Source: a bacterium
GTDB taxonomy: Bacteria > Hinthialibacterota > Hinthialibacteria > OLB16
Assembly (NCBI GenBank): GCA_022072055.1
Contig: JAJVIK010000008.1
Coordinates: 248,001 to 312,000, forward strand
Reading direction: 5' to 3'
Length of the DNA stretch: 64,000 nt
Shown piece by piece: positions 16,793 to 25,794 of this stretch (its first letter is position 1; every line of letters starts with the position of its first letter). The translations under genes were made by a program, and so were the position numbers. Under the pieces are notes generated by a model. That model was not told where the DNA came from. It worked only from the letters and a program-made list of their open reading frames with translations, and ran no database searches.

Positions 16793-17731
16793 TCACTTGG
16801 AGGTGCGCTGCTGGATCAAGCTCCGCGCATCCTCCACAAACGCCGCGTTCGCCTCGACCGGATGGAGAATACGAACGTTCGGGAGCGCGGTAAGTTCTCC
16901 GGAGAGCTTCATGGCGCAACGGTTGGCCCAGCGGGCGCGCTCAAGCCAGGCTCCGGACTGGAGCATCCCCACCCAAGGGGCCGCGAGGAAGCGCATTTTG
17001 GAGGCGAGCTGCCCGGCCTGTTTGCAGCGGTAGTCGAACTCCTCGGCCAGGTTCCGATCGAAAAAGATCACCGCCTCCCCCACCGGCATGCCGTTCTTGG
17101 TCCCGCCGAAACAGAGGACATCCACGCCCGCCTTCCAGGTCAGGTCCTTCGGGGCGGTCTCCAGCGCGGCCGCCGCGTTGGCGAAACGCGCGCCATCCAT
17201 GTGCAGGTGAAGGTCGCGCCGGTGGGCGAAGTCGGCGAGCGCGGCGATCTCCGCCGCCTTGTAGGTGGTTCCCATCTCGGTGGACTGAGTCAGGCTGAGC
17301 ACGCGCGGCTTGGGGTAGTGGATGTCCTGGCGACGTTCGACCAGATCCCGGACCTGTTCGACATCCATTTTCCCATGCGCACCCCCCGCAAGGAGGATCT
17401 TGGTGCCGTTCGTGAAGAACTCCGGTCCTCCGCACTCATCGGTTTCGAGGTGCGCGTAACGGTGGCAGATCACGCTGTGGTAGGACTGGCACAGGTGCCC
17501 GATGGCCATCGAGTTGGCGGCGGTGCCGGTAAGGCAGAAGAACACCTGGCAATCGGTCTCGAAGAGCTCGCGGAGGAGATCGCTTGCGCGCGCGGTCCAG
17601 GAATCATCTCCGTATCCGGGGGCATAACCCTCGCTCGCCTGTCGGAGCGCCTCCCAGGCCTCGGGGCAAATCCCGGCGCAGTTGTCGCTGGCGAATTGGT
17701 ATCCGGGGGTGATCGGCATGGGGTTCGTCAT
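16793..17731 (-). CDS. Low-specificity L-threonine aldolase, C-terminally short
   Basis: A 312-residue PLP enzyme of the beta-eliminating lyase group, cleaving threonine or allo-threonine to glycine and acetaldehyde. Seen: FASDNCAGICPEAWEA, the GDDSWT loop, LTGTAANSMA, the LHMDGARFANA Asp segment and the PLP Lys in CFGGTKNGM. The family normally runs about 30-40 residues further after the NAxFV strand. Here the chain ends at ARSLIQQRTSK with TGA at 16793, so the last helix/strand is missing. The start overlaps the upstream hydrolase stop (ATGA). The truncation may impair activity or may be a lineage feature. Confidence 0.85.
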   Translation of the reverse strand: MTNPMPITPGYQFASDNCAGICPEAWEALRQASEGYAPGYGDDSWTARASDLLRELFETDCQVFFCLTGTAANSMAIGHLCQSYHSVICHRYAHLETDECGGPEFFTNGTKILLAGGAHGKMDVEQVRDLVERRQDIHYPKPRVLSLTQSTEMGTTYKAAEIAALADFAHRRDLHLHMDGARFANAAAALETAPKDLTWKAGVDVLCFGGTKNGMPVGEAVIFFDRNLAEEFDYRCKQAGQLASKMRFLAAPWVGMLQSGAWLERARWANRCAMKLSGELTALPNVRILHPVEANAAFVEDARSLIQQRTSK

Positions 17732-18663
17732 TCCTTTATTATCGGCTCCAGGAAACTCACTATCTCACGCTTCACATCCTCCATCTCGTAGTCCCACAGG
17801 AGGTGGTGGTTGGATTCTTGATACCATTTGACCCGTTTGTCCGCGGAGCCGAGGGCTTCGAAGGCCTGCTCGGCGCGCTTCGGGGAGGCCGCGCGGTCTC
17901 CACGCGAATGCAGCATCAGCACCGGGCAACGCACGCGCCCGAGCCGTTCCGGATCACGCGCCAACTTCCCCAGCCGGATCAGCTCCCCGGCCCCCTTGGT
18001 GGAGATCACCCGATAGGCATAGAGCTTGTCCTTGGCTTCCTCCCGGTTCACACAGGTGAAGACCCGATTCTTCATCACATACGGAATCGCCCACGAGGAG
18101 AGCGTGTTCCAGGCTTCCGCCGGGAGGATGTAATACCACCGATGAGTGACCCCATAGTAAGGGGCGATCAGCACGAGACGGTCCACCTTTTCCTCTGATG
18201 CGATCAGAGTGGAGAGCGCGCCGCCCATCGAGAACCCGATCAGCGCCACCTTCGGATGGTGGATCTTAAGCGCCAGGTATTCCCGCCGCACAGCATCCAG
18301 GAATTGGTCGTTGGTCGTGTTGGCGTGATCCACGGGAAAGGTGGCGTGCCCCGGGAGACGCATCATCCGCACGGTCAGCCCGGTTTCTTGAAGGATGGCT
18401 CCGAGGTCGTTGAAATCGGTGCGCGAGGCCACAAACCCATGCACGAGCAAGGCGGCGTTGGGTCCGGAGCCGGGGAGGGTGACCGCCTCGGCTCCCTTGA
18501 TGACCAAGGTGTCCGCGTCGCGCGGGAGGCGGGTCACCTCGCGGTCCATGGCCCGCTGCGCCATGTAATTGTAGGCGCAACCGGTGCTCATCAGGACCAG
18601 ATAAACCCCCGCCAGCGTCTCGGTCGGGAGCCGCGCGCGGCGGCTCCCGAACGGGTTCCTCAC
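17728..18663 (-). CDS. Alpha/beta hydrolase (monoglyceride-lipase/carboxylesterase type), possibly membrane-anchored
   Basis: A 311-residue protein from a GTG at 18663 that overlaps the GT2 stop. A hydrophobic leader ending VYLVLMSTGC suggests a signal peptide and possibly a lipobox, though Ser/Thr at -3/-2 is weak. The hydrolase core has LLVHGFVASRTDF (oxyanion hole), nucleophile elbow GFSMGGAL, acid LHSRGDRAA and base ESNHHLLWDYE, a complete Ser-Asp-His triad. Substrate unknown. The long open frame upstream (to 18963) is a shadow of the glycosyltransferase gene. Confidence 0.85.
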   Translation of the reverse strand: MRNPFGSRRARLPTETLAGVYLVLMSTGCAYNYMAQRAMDREVTRLPRDADTLVIKGAEAVTLPGSGPNAALLVHGFVASRTDFNDLGAILQETGLTVRMMRLPGHATFPVDHANTTNDQFLDAVRREYLALKIHHPKVALIGFSMGGALSTLIASEEKVDRLVLIAPYYGVTHRWYYILPAEAWNTLSSWAIPYVMKNRVFTCVNREEAKDKLYAYRVISTKGAGELIRLGKLARDPERLGRVRCPVLMLHSRGDRAASPKRAEQAFEALGSADKRVKWYQESNHHLLWDYEMEDVKREIVSFLEPIIKE

Positions 18664-19517
18664 GACCGCGCCCTCCGGACCACCAGATCCGCCAGAATCC
18701 CCATCATGAAGATCAGCAGGGTGAACAGACACGCCAAGACCCCCGCATCCGAGACCCCGCCATCGGTGATGAAGTAATAGGTGAGAAGCAACGCGGAAAT
18801 CCCCGCCGAAACAAAGGTTGCCGGGAGGAACACCCTGAGGGGCTCGAAGTAAGCCGCCACGCGCACGATCAACACCAGGAAATTGAAGGTGTCGCGGAGC
18901 GGGTGAATCTTGGATTTTCCCGCGCGGCGAGCGTAATCGATGGGGAGGTAGCGCACCTCGCACCCATCGCAGAGCGCCGCGAGGGTCAGCGTCGTGGTGA
19001 AGGAAAACCCTTCGGGGTAAAGATGGAGGTAGCGCAGCGCGAGATCCCGCTTGAAGGCGCGCAGGCCGGAGTTCAAATCAGGGATTCGCCGCCCCGCGAC
19101 CCGATTCGCCAAGCGGTTGAGGATCCACTTGGCCGGACGGCGAAAGAGGGGAATATGCACGCTCGCCCCGGTCCGCGCGCCGACCGCCATGTCCGCCTCG
19201 GCGAGCTCGTTGACCAGCTCCGGAATCCGCTCGGCGGGGTAGGTGAGGTCGGCGTCCGTGATCACCACAATCTCCCCTTGAGCGTGACGAAGCCCGGTTT
19301 TGAGCGCCGCCCCGTATCCGCGATTGGAGTCGTGCCGAAGCACGGTGGCCCCCGCCTCGGCGGCATGTCTGCCGGTGTCATCGGTTGAGCCGTCATCGAT
19401 GACCAGAATCTCGAAGGAGCTGAGGAAACCCTCCAAGGCCGCGCGCGCGCGCTTCACCGTCTCGACGATGGTCTCGGCCTCGTTGTAGGCCGGGATGAGG
19501 AGCGACACCTTCACCAT
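18660..19517 (-). CDS. Family 2 glycosyltransferase (dolichyl-phosphate-mannose-synthase-like)
   Basis: A 285-residue GT-A glycosyltransferase. Seen: VSLLIPAYNEAETI, EILVIDDGSTDDT, a DAD metal motif in VITDADLTYPAERI, and RIPDLNSGLRAFKRD. Two C-terminal hydrophobic segments (FVSAGISALLLTYYF and VLACLFTLLIFMMG) suggest membrane attachment. Relatives transfer sugars to lipid carriers at the cytoplasmic face. The start ATG at 19517 overlaps the pilD stop; an upstream ATG at 19580 lies inside pilD. It may supply glycans to the same surface process as the kinase-like protein at the end of the operon, which is inference. Confidence 0.9.
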   Translation of the reverse strand: MVKVSLLIPAYNEAETIVETVKRARAALEGFLSSFEILVIDDGSTDDTGRHAAEAGATVLRHDSNRGYGAALKTGLRHAQGEIVVITDADLTYPAERIPELVNELAEADMAVGARTGASVHIPLFRRPAKWILNRLANRVAGRRIPDLNSGLRAFKRDLALRYLHLYPEGFSFTTTLTLAALCDGCEVRYLPIDYARRAGKSKIHPLRDTFNFLVLIVRVAAYFEPLRVFLPATFVSAGISALLLTYYFITDGGVSDAGVLACLFTLLIFMMGILADLVVRRARS

Positions 19518-20383
19518 CCGAACCACCTCCAAGGGGCCTCGAAGCGCGTGGTAAAGCCGGGAGGCAGCGCCAGCCACCACTCGACCATCTCATCCGCCCA
19601 GAACAGTGCCAGATAGCTCCCCAGACAGAGAAAAGGGCCGAAGGGAACCTCGGTGAAACGTTCGATCTTGAACCGTGAGAGCAGCCGCAACACCAGCACG
19701 GTCGCCAGGGCGAGTAGCGGCGCCAGCCCCATGATCACAAAAAACGAGCGCCACCAACCGAGAAGCGCGCCGTTCATGGCCATGAGTTTGACATCCCCAA
19801 GTCCCATGGCCTCGCGCCCGAAGGCCAGTGTCCCCGCGAAACGGATCAGGTAGATGAACGCCGAGGCGAAGGCCGCCCCGAAGAGCGCCTCCGGCCACCC
19901 TGGAACCACGAGTCCCTCGGACCTTCCCGAAAGGTCGAGCGCGATCACAAGGACCGGAAAGAGGACTGTACCCCCCAAGGTGATCCGGTCGGGGAGAATG
20001 GTGTGATCCATGTCGATGAAACTCCCGACAATCTGCATCGCGGTCCAGAGCAGATACACGCCCAGGGCCCACACCAGACCGAAGGTCCAGAACAGGTGGG
20101 TGAAGAGCAGCGCGGTGAGCAGCTCCACCAGCGAGTAGCGGATGCTGAAGGGCGCGCCGCAGCTCCGGCATTTCCCGCCGAGCGCCAACCAGCTCACGAT
20201 CGGGAGGTTGTCTTGCCAGCGAATGGGGGTCTCGCAGGCGAAGCAGATCGAGCGCTTGGGGTTGCCGGTGGACATCCCGAGCGGCCAGCGGTAGATGCAC
20301 ACATTGAGATACGAGCCGACACAGGCCCCGGCGGCGAAGGCCACAACCGCCCCAAAAACGCGCTCGAAAAACATCAGTTCCAT
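19511..20383 (-). CDS. pilD: Prepilin peptidase / N-methyltransferase (type IV leader peptidase)
   Basis: A 290-residue polytopic A24 peptidase that cleaves and N-methylates type IV prepilins and type II secretion pseudopilins. Seen: the N-terminal region FAAGACVGSYLNVCIYRWP, two CxxC pairs (CFACETPI and CRSCGAPF) of the methyltransferase zinc site, and the catalytic Asp motifs in GSFIDMDHTILPD and AMGLGDVKLMA. The ATG at 20383 gives the canonical N-terminus; the frame runs to 20599 through the repeat region, which is non-coding. It is the first gene of the minus-strand operon. No pilin gene is in the window. Confidence 0.93.
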   Translation of the reverse strand: MELMFFERVFGAVVAFAAGACVGSYLNVCIYRWPLGMSTGNPKRSICFACETPIRWQDNLPIVSWLALGGKCRSCGAPFSIRYSLVELLTALLFTHLFWTFGLVWALGVYLLWTAMQIVGSFIDMDHTILPDRITLGGTVLFPVLVIALDLSGRSEGLVVPGWPEALFGAAFASAFIYLIRFAGTLAFGREAMGLGDVKLMAMNGALLGWWRSFFVIMGLAPLLALATVLVLRLLSRFKIERFTEVPFGPFLCLGSYLALFWADEMVEWWLALPPGFTTRFEAPWRWFGW

Positions 20384-20487
20384 GCCGGGGAGATTAGGAG
20401 ATGCCCCGCCATCCGACAACCGCAGGCCCACCGGCTCCCGCCCATCGTGGGGCAAGGCCGCTGCTGGAACGAGCGGGGGGGGGGAGA

Positions 20488-20585
20488 CCGAGCCGCGACC
20501 GTGAGGGAGCGGTCCAGTTCCCCACCTGCCAGCTCCCGCGCGCGGCTCGGACTCTTTCCCGCGCTCCCTCACGGTCACGGCTCGG
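20488..20585. repeat. REPIN-like inverted repeat pair between divergent genes
   Basis: Two 24-bp arms, 20488-20511 and 20562-20585, are reverse complements at 23 of 24 positions (CCGAGCCGYGACCGTGAGG plus GAGCG). A 50-bp spacer contains a further GCGCGGCTCGG. The layout (two REP-like units head-to-head in an intergenic space) matches REP doublets mobilised by RAYT transposases. No RAYT gene is in the window. The element fills the gap between the divergent pilD and DUF4230 genes. Confidence 0.7.
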
Positions 20586-20697
20586 ACATCTCCTTCCACT
20601 CCCGCGCGGGGGAGAGATGACCAAGGACCTTTAGCGTCACCGGGCCAACGGTCTACCCGGCCCGGCCACCTCTCACTATCCTCCTCCCGGAATCGCC

Positions 20698-21417
20698 ATG
20701 GATAACCTGCTCGCCGGAATCCTTGTGGGGTGTCTGCTGTCCCTCTTCGCGTGGCTCGCCTTGCGCGGGATGATCCGCAAAGCCCCCAAGGAGAATCCGA
20801 CCGAGGTTCGCGCCAACCTGGAAAGCCTGCGCGCGGTCGGGGAGCTTGTGGTCCTCAAGGTCTACACCCAACAGATTGTCACCCGCACGGATCACCTCTT
20901 CGGAGATTGGGGCGAGAAGTGGCTGCAGTGGCTGGTCTCCGCGAAGAAGACCGCGATGATCTTCGATTTCGTGGTCGATTTCCGTTATGACCTCAAGAGC
21001 CCTCTGTTTCGCCCCGAGGTCAGCGGGAATGACCGTATTCGCTTCACCATGCCCCCCTGTTTCTATGAAATCCAAATGAAGGACATTCGCATCTACGACG
21101 AAAAGGCCGCCGCGCTGGTGCCGCTGCTCCTCCCCGAGTGGATCGGGCAGATCTTCGGGGGCAAATTCTCGGAAAAGGAGAAGAACGCCCTGATCCGAGC
21201 GGCGCGCCAAGAGGCCGAGGGATTGGCCCGAGAGCTGACCCAGAAGATTCTCGGGGAGGTGCAACGCAGCGCGGAGGCCACCCTTCGTTCCATCGCGAGC
21301 GCCATGTGGTTCAAGGAGGCCGAGTTCGCGTTCAACGAGGGGCTTTCGATGCAGGGGACCGTGGACCTTTCTCCCATCGAAGCCACCGCGAAACAGGCGG
21401 TGGGACAGGGCGCGTAG
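20698..21417 (+). CDS. DUF4230 domain protein, membrane-anchored
   Basis: A 239-residue protein with one N-terminal TM helix (NLLAGILVGCLLSLFAWLAL) and a large domain matching DUF4230: LRAVGELVVLKVYTQQIVT, AKKTAMIFDFVVDFRYDL, TMPPCFYEIQMKDIRIYDE, and a long C-terminal helix with LIRAARQEAEGLA. Function of the family is unknown. It stands alone between the REPIN-like repeat and panB, 75 bp before the latter. The core should face the periplasm if the N-terminus is a signal anchor. Confidence 0.8.
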   Translation: MDNLLAGILVGCLLSLFAWLALRGMIRKAPKENPTEVRANLESLRAVGELVVLKVYTQQIVTRTDHLFGDWGEKWLQWLVSAKKTAMIFDFVVDFRYDLKSPLFRPEVSGNDRIRFTMPPCFYEIQMKDIRIYDEKAAALVPLLLPEWIGQIFGGKFSEKEKNALIRAARQEAEGLARELTQKILGEVQRSAEATLRSIASAMWFKEAEFAFNEGLSMQGTVDLSPIEATAKQAVGQGA

Positions 21418-21492
21418 GCTCCCGGGCCCGCTGGATGCCCCGATGCCCCTGTCGGCTTGTCTCAAGTCCCCTCTCTGCCAGAATGAAGGGGT

Positions 21493-22344
21493 ATGACAAG
21501 CGACCGAATCACCCCGGAATCCCTGCGCGCCCGAAAGGGCGGTTCGCCTCCCATCACGCTCCTGCCGGTTTATGACGCCACCTTCGCGCGATTGCTCGAC
21601 CGCGCCGGAATCGACATCCTGCTAGTGGGCGACACCCTGGGCCAACTGGTCCAGGGACGCGAGAACCCGCTCGCGGTGAGCGTGGAGGATGTGATCTATC
21701 ACCTCCAGTGTGTGGGACGGGCGGCGCGGCGCGGGCTGCTGGTCGGCGACATGCCCTTTATGTCGTTCCAGATCAGTCCGGAGGAGGCGCTGCGGAACGC
21801 CGGGAAATTGGTCAAGGAAGGGGGGGCCCGCGCGGTTAAGCTCGAGGGCGGCGAACGCATCGCAGAGACGGTGAACGCCCTCACCCGCGCCGGAATCCCA
21901 GTCATCGGCCATATTGGGGTCCAGCCCCAGTCGATGCTGATCACCGGGGAGATGCGCCTCAGCGCCGGCAAGGCGTTGGAGGATATCCGCCAACTGCTCC
22001 GGGATGCCCGCGCCATCGCCGAGGCGGGGGCCTTCGCGGTCGTGGTCGAGGCGGTCCCGAGAGAAGTCGGCAAGAAGGTCACCGAGTCCATTCCAATCCC
22101 AACCTTGGGGATCGGCGCGGGTCCGGACTGCGATGGGCAAGTGCTGGTGACCCATGACCTCCTCGGACTGTTCACCGAATTCAAACCCAAGTTTGTGAAG
22201 CGGTACGCCCATCTCGCCGAGACCATCGAGAAGGCGCTGGGGGAATTCCTCGCGGATGTTCGCGAGAAGCGCTTCCCTGATGAAGAACACTCCTATCACC
22301 TCAAGGACTCGTCGCTGCTCCTGGAGCTTGAACGGCTTCCATGA
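21493..22344 (+). CDS. panB: 3-Methyl-2-oxobutanoate hydroxymethyltransferase
   Basis: A 283-residue PanB, converting alpha-ketoisovalerate to ketopantoate with 5,10-methylene-THF, the first committed step of pantothenate synthesis. Seen: the metal-binding segment LLVGDTLGQLVQG, VGDMPFMSF, AVKLEGGE, VIGHIGVQPQS, and IPTLGIGAGPDCDGQVLV with HDLLGLF. The start ATG at 21493 fits the family. It overlaps pgeF by 4 bp (ATGA). No panC or panD is adjacent. Confidence 0.95.
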   Translation: MTSDRITPESLRARKGGSPPITLLPVYDATFARLLDRAGIDILLVGDTLGQLVQGRENPLAVSVEDVIYHLQCVGRAARRGLLVGDMPFMSFQISPEEALRNAGKLVKEGGARAVKLEGGERIAETVNALTRAGIPVIGHIGVQPQSMLITGEMRLSAGKALEDIRQLLRDARAIAEAGAFAVVVEAVPREVGKKVTESIPIPTLGIGAGPDCDGQVLVTHDLLGLFTEFKPKFVKRYAHLAETIEKALGEFLADVREKRFPDEEHSYHLKDSSLLLELERLP

Positions 22345-23123
22345 CCCTCTTCCCCGCCCTTCTCCGGGAGCTCACCCCCGCGCGGGCGGCCTTTTCGGAA
22401 CGCGACCCGGACCTTCCCGGAATGGGCAACGCCTCGCTCGCCTTCGGGTCCAAAGAGGAGGCTCTCTGTGTCCGCGCGGGCATCCTCTCCCAGATCGGTC
22501 TCGACTTGGAGGCATTGGTCCTCGCGGAGCAGGTGCATGGGGATGTCATCCATCGCGCGCGATTCGGGGACCGTGGGCGCGGCTCCCTTTCCCAGGCAGA
22601 CAGACTTCCCCCTGGAGATGGCTTGGTCACGGATGTTCCGGGTCTTGCGGTCGGAGTCTTGGTCGCGGACTGTTGTTGCATCCTGGTGGCGGACCGGGGC
22701 GGACGCGCGGTCGGGGCCTTTCATTCCGGCTGGCGTGGTACCGTGGCGGGGATCGCCGCTCGCGCCGTGGAAACCTTCGAGCGTGAGTTCAAGATCCTGC
22801 CCGACGAGCTCATGGCTTGGATCAGTCCGGCAATCTCTGTTCGGAACTACACGGTTGGAGCGGAGGTTTGGAACGCGGTCCGCGAGAGGTGGGGAACGGA
22901 CCGTCTGCGAGAGGATCCGCTTCGTGTCGATCTTGCGGGACTCTGTCGAGACCAGATGGTCCAAGCGGGCCTGCCCGCGGCGGCCATCGAGGTCTGCGAT
23001 GGTTGCACTTTGGAGTCCCCGAGGTGGTTTTCACACCGCCGGGGGGACCTCCCGGAAGGACGGATGCTTGGGGTCATCGCCCTTCCGGGGGTCGCCCCAA
23101 CTGGCTCGCGCCGCGGGACTTAA
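22341..23123 (+). CDS. pgeF: Peptidoglycan editing factor PgeF / laccase-domain (YfiH) protein
   Basis: A 260-residue single-domain YfiH-family protein. Family signatures are AEQVHGDVIH, a zinc-site Cys in LVADCCCILV, FHSGWRGT with the ligand His, and a late ESPRWFSHRRGD. E. coli PgeF removes mis-incorporated residues from peptidoglycan precursors; other members act as purine nucleoside phosphorylases, so the exact reaction is not settled. Translation is coupled to panB. A GC-rich nested hairpin lies 34 bp after the stop. Confidence 0.88.
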   Translation: MTLFPALLRELTPARAAFSERDPDLPGMGNASLAFGSKEEALCVRAGILSQIGLDLEALVLAEQVHGDVIHRARFGDRGRGSLSQADRLPPGDGLVTDVPGLAVGVLVADCCCILVADRGGRAVGAFHSGWRGTVAGIAARAVETFEREFKILPDELMAWISPAISVRNYTVGAEVWNAVRERWGTDRLREDPLRVDLAGLCRDQMVQAGLPAAAIEVCDGCTLESPRWFSHRRGDLPEGRMLGVIALPGVAPTGSRRGT

Positions 23124-23626
23124 CACGATTCCTTCGGCGAGCAGGTTTGAAAAAGAGGCCCGGCGCCGCCTCGCCTAGGCGCCGTTTGGGTACGGCGCAC
23201 GACGCCGGGCCAAGAAGATCGCGGAGAGCGTGGGACCGTGAAACCCGGCTGGCCATGCACCCCGCGACGCCGCCTAAGAGCAGAGGGTGTGCCACAAGCG
23301 GCGTGCATCCCCAGGACATCTCCGCCGCAACGACAGACAGACGGGAAAACAAGGCGTTTTTCACACAGACAGGTCCATGCACGCCACTCTGGAGTGCCAA
23401 GACCATGAGGTTTGGAGTGTAATGGCTCATTTGAATGCGTATTGTTTCATATCGTGTCGGATCGATACGATACAAGTCAGTCCCAGATTGGACTTCCGGA
23501 TGGGTGGAGATTCCCTTCCCACTCCGGGAGGTTCGATCCCTGGTTTGACCTTTCTCGCCGTTGCGCCTCCACAGCGTGTGAAGTATCCTTCCCCTTTCCC
23601 CTTTTCACTTGTTTGGAGAATTTGAG
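23124..23626. other. Gene-free interval with a nested GC-rich hairpin
   Basis: About 500 bp without a credible gene; short open frames on both strands have no family features. At 23157-23165 and 23203-23211 lie the arms of a perfect 9-bp inverted repeat (GGCCCGGCG/CGCCGGGCC). They enclose a 6-bp stem at 23179-23184/23193-23198. No U-tract follows, so a classical intrinsic terminator is unlikely; a structured RNA or cruciform is possible. Near 23450-23475 a short TATCGT...ACGATA inverted repeat occurs upstream of argD and could be an operator. The promoter of argD must lie in the 3' part. Confidence 0.5.
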
Positions 23627-24856
23627 ATGCCCGGACCGGAGCTGGCGGATATATCCACCGAGGAGTTGGACGGTTTAGCGGAGCGTTACCTCGCGCCGAA
23701 CTATGGGAAACGGATTGGGTTGCCGATCGCCCTGATCCGGGGAAGCGGGTGTTGGGGGTACACGCCGGAAGGAGACAAGTATCTCGATTTTCTGGGCGGG
23801 ATCGCGGTGTGTGTCCTGGGGCACTGTCACCCCGCGGTGACTCGCGCCATCGCGGATCAAGCCGAGAGGCTCCTGCATGCCTCCAATCTGTTCCTCACCG
23901 AACCGCAGGTTCGCCTCGCGCAAATGCTTGTCGAGCACTCTTTCGCCGAACAGGCGTTCTTCTGCAATAGCGGCGCGGAGGCGAATGAAGCCGCTCTCAA
24001 GCTCGCCAAGAAGATCGCGCAGGACCGCGGCGAGACCCAGCGCTATGAGGTGGTGAGTCTTCAAGATTCATTCCATGGTCGCACCATCGCCACGCTCTCG
24101 GCGACCGGCCAGACCAAGCTCCAGGAAGGCTTTAAGCCACTCTTGCCGGGGGTCAACTATCTCCCCATCAACGATGTCCAGGCCGCGCACGAGTTGATCG
24201 GCGAGCGCACCTGCGCGGTGATTGTCGAGCCGATTCAAGGAGAATCGGGAGTGCGCCCGGTCGGCGAAGAGTATCTGCGGATGCTCCGCGAGCTCTGCAC
24301 CGAACGCGGCGCGGCGCTGATCCTCGATGAGATTCAGTCTGGGATGGGGCGAACCGGAAAGCTCTTCGCCTTCGAACACGCCGGAATCGAGCCGGACATT
24401 GTGACCCTGGCCAAGGGTTTGGGGAATGGCATGCCCATCGGCGCCATGCTCGCCAAACGCGAGACCATGTCGCATCTCTCTCCGGGAAGCCACGGCAGCA
24501 CCTTCGGGGGAAATCCGGTGGCCTGCGCCGCGGCGCTGGCCACCCTCGAGACCCTGTTCGAAGAGAACCTGATGGAGCGTGTCCAAGAGCTCTCCGAGCA
24601 TCTGTTCCGTCAACTCAAGGAGCTCCGCAAGGCCTTTCCCAAACGGATCCGCGAGATTCGCGGACTGGGCCTCATGGTCGGAGTGGAACTGGATGAGGCG
24701 GCAAGTGTCCACCGGGCGCTGCTCGAGCGTGGAATTCTCACCAATTGCGTGCGCGGAAAGACCATTCGCCTGCTTCCCCCCTTCATCATCACGCGGGCTG
24801 AGATTGATCTTTTCATCGGGGAGCTGCGCGCGATCCTCGCGGAGGAGGAATCGTGA
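23627..24856 (+). CDS. argD: Acetylornithine aminotransferase
   Basis: A 409-residue class III PLP aminotransferase. Seen: FLGGIAVCVLGHCHPAV, FCNSGAEANEAALKLA, SFHGRT, IVEPIQGESG, LILDEIQSGMGRTGKL and the PLP-Lys region LAKGLGNGMPIGAM. It interconverts N-acetylglutamate semialdehyde and N-acetylornithine. The ATG at 23627 follows GGAG by about 9 nt and is preferred over the ATG at 23609. Co-transcription with argF (4-bp overlap) supports arginine biosynthesis over GABA or ornithine aminotransferase roles. Confidence 0.92.
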   Translation: MPGPELADISTEELDGLAERYLAPNYGKRIGLPIALIRGSGCWGYTPEGDKYLDFLGGIAVCVLGHCHPAVTRAIADQAERLLHASNLFLTEPQVRLAQMLVEHSFAEQAFFCNSGAEANEAALKLAKKIAQDRGETQRYEVVSLQDSFHGRTIATLSATGQTKLQEGFKPLLPGVNYLPINDVQAAHELIGERTCAVIVEPIQGESGVRPVGEEYLRMLRELCTERGAALILDEIQSGMGRTGKLFAFEHAGIEPDIVTLAKGLGNGMPIGAMLAKRETMSHLSPGSHGSTFGGNPVACAAALATLETLFEENLMERVQELSEHLFRQLKELRKAFPKRIREIRGLGLMVGVELDEAASVHRALLERGILTNCVRGKTIRLLPPFIITRAEIDLFIGELRAILAEEES

Positions 24857-25788
24857 GCCGGGGACCCTGGAAAGGAAGAGATTTCCTCTCGATCCTGGAC
24901 CTGGATCGCGAGGATGCCTTGGCGCTGCTCGAACTGGCGGATCAGGTCAAGCGCGCGCCCGCGGAGTTCTCCGGGGCGCTCGCCACGAAGGTCGCGGTCT
25001 TGCTTTTCGAGAAACCCTCCCTGCGCACGCGGGTCACTTTCGAGGTCGGGATGACCAGCCTGGGCGGGAGCGCGATCTATCTGGCGCGTGACCAAGTCGG
25101 CATGGGGGAGCGCGAACCGGCCTGTGATGTGGCGCGCAACCTGGACCGCTGGGTGCATGCGATTGTGGCCCGAACCTATTCGCACGCGACCATCGAGGAG
25201 CTCGCGCGCGAGGCGGAGATTCCGACCATCAACGCCCTTTCGGACCGTGAACACCCCTGCGAGGCGCTCGCGGATTTCCAGACCATTCGCGAGTGCTTTG
25301 GGGAGGAGGCGGTGACCCTGACCTATGTGGGGGATGGCAACAATGTGTGCCATTCGCTGCTGCTCCTGGGGGGCATGTTGGGATATGAGGTCCGGGTGGC
25401 CTGCCCCCTGGGCTATGAGCCGGCGGAGGACATCACGCGCGAGGCGGAGCGTTTGGCTGCTGAGTCCGGAGGACGGATCGTGGTGGGGCATGATCCCAGG
25501 GAACTCGCGCGGGGCGCGCGGGTGCTCTACACCGATGTCTGGACCAGCATGGGACAGGAGGAGGAGACTCAGCGGCGGCGCGCGGATTTCAGCGGCTTCC
25601 AGGTCAACCAGGGATTGCTGAGCCTAGCCGCCAAAGGGGCGCGGGTGATGCACTGCCTGCCGGCGCACCGGGGAGAGGAAATCTCGGCGGAGGTCATGGA
25701 AAGCCCGGCGGCAGTCCTTTACGATCAAGCCGAGAACCGTCTCCATTCCCAGAAGGCGCTGCTCCTCCGCATCCTAGGAGGCGTGTGA
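24853..25788 (+). CDS. argF: Ornithine carbamoyltransferase
   Basis: A 311-residue OTCase converting ornithine and carbamoyl phosphate to citrulline. Seen: the carbamoyl-phosphate motif FEKPSLRTRVTFE, SDREHPCEALADF, YVGDGNNVCHSL, DVWTSMGQEEE, and the ornithine site MHCLPAHRGEE. The start is a GTG overlapping the argD stop (GTGA). Together argD-argF form a two-gene arginine operon. No argB, argC, argG or argH is present in the window. Confidence 0.95.
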   Translation: MSRGPWKGRDFLSILDLDREDALALLELADQVKRAPAEFSGALATKVAVLLFEKPSLRTRVTFEVGMTSLGGSAIYLARDQVGMGEREPACDVARNLDRWVHAIVARTYSHATIEELAREAEIPTINALSDREHPCEALADFQTIRECFGEEAVTLTYVGDGNNVCHSLLLLGGMLGYEVRVACPLGYEPAEDITREAERLAAESGGRIVVGHDPRELARGARVLYTDVWTSMGQEEETQRRRADFSGFQVNQGLLSLAAKGARVMHCLPAHRGEEISAEVMESPAAVLYDQAENRLHSQKALLLRILGGV

Positions 25789-25794
25789 GGCGTC

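Noticed and set aside
23157-23211. Intrinsic terminator of pgeF
   Set aside because: The stems are strong but no U-tract follows, so it is left as an unexplained hairpin.
23287-23678. Open frames of 88-112 residues between pgeF and argD
   Set aside because: No motif, poor codon pattern, and they overlap the argD start region.
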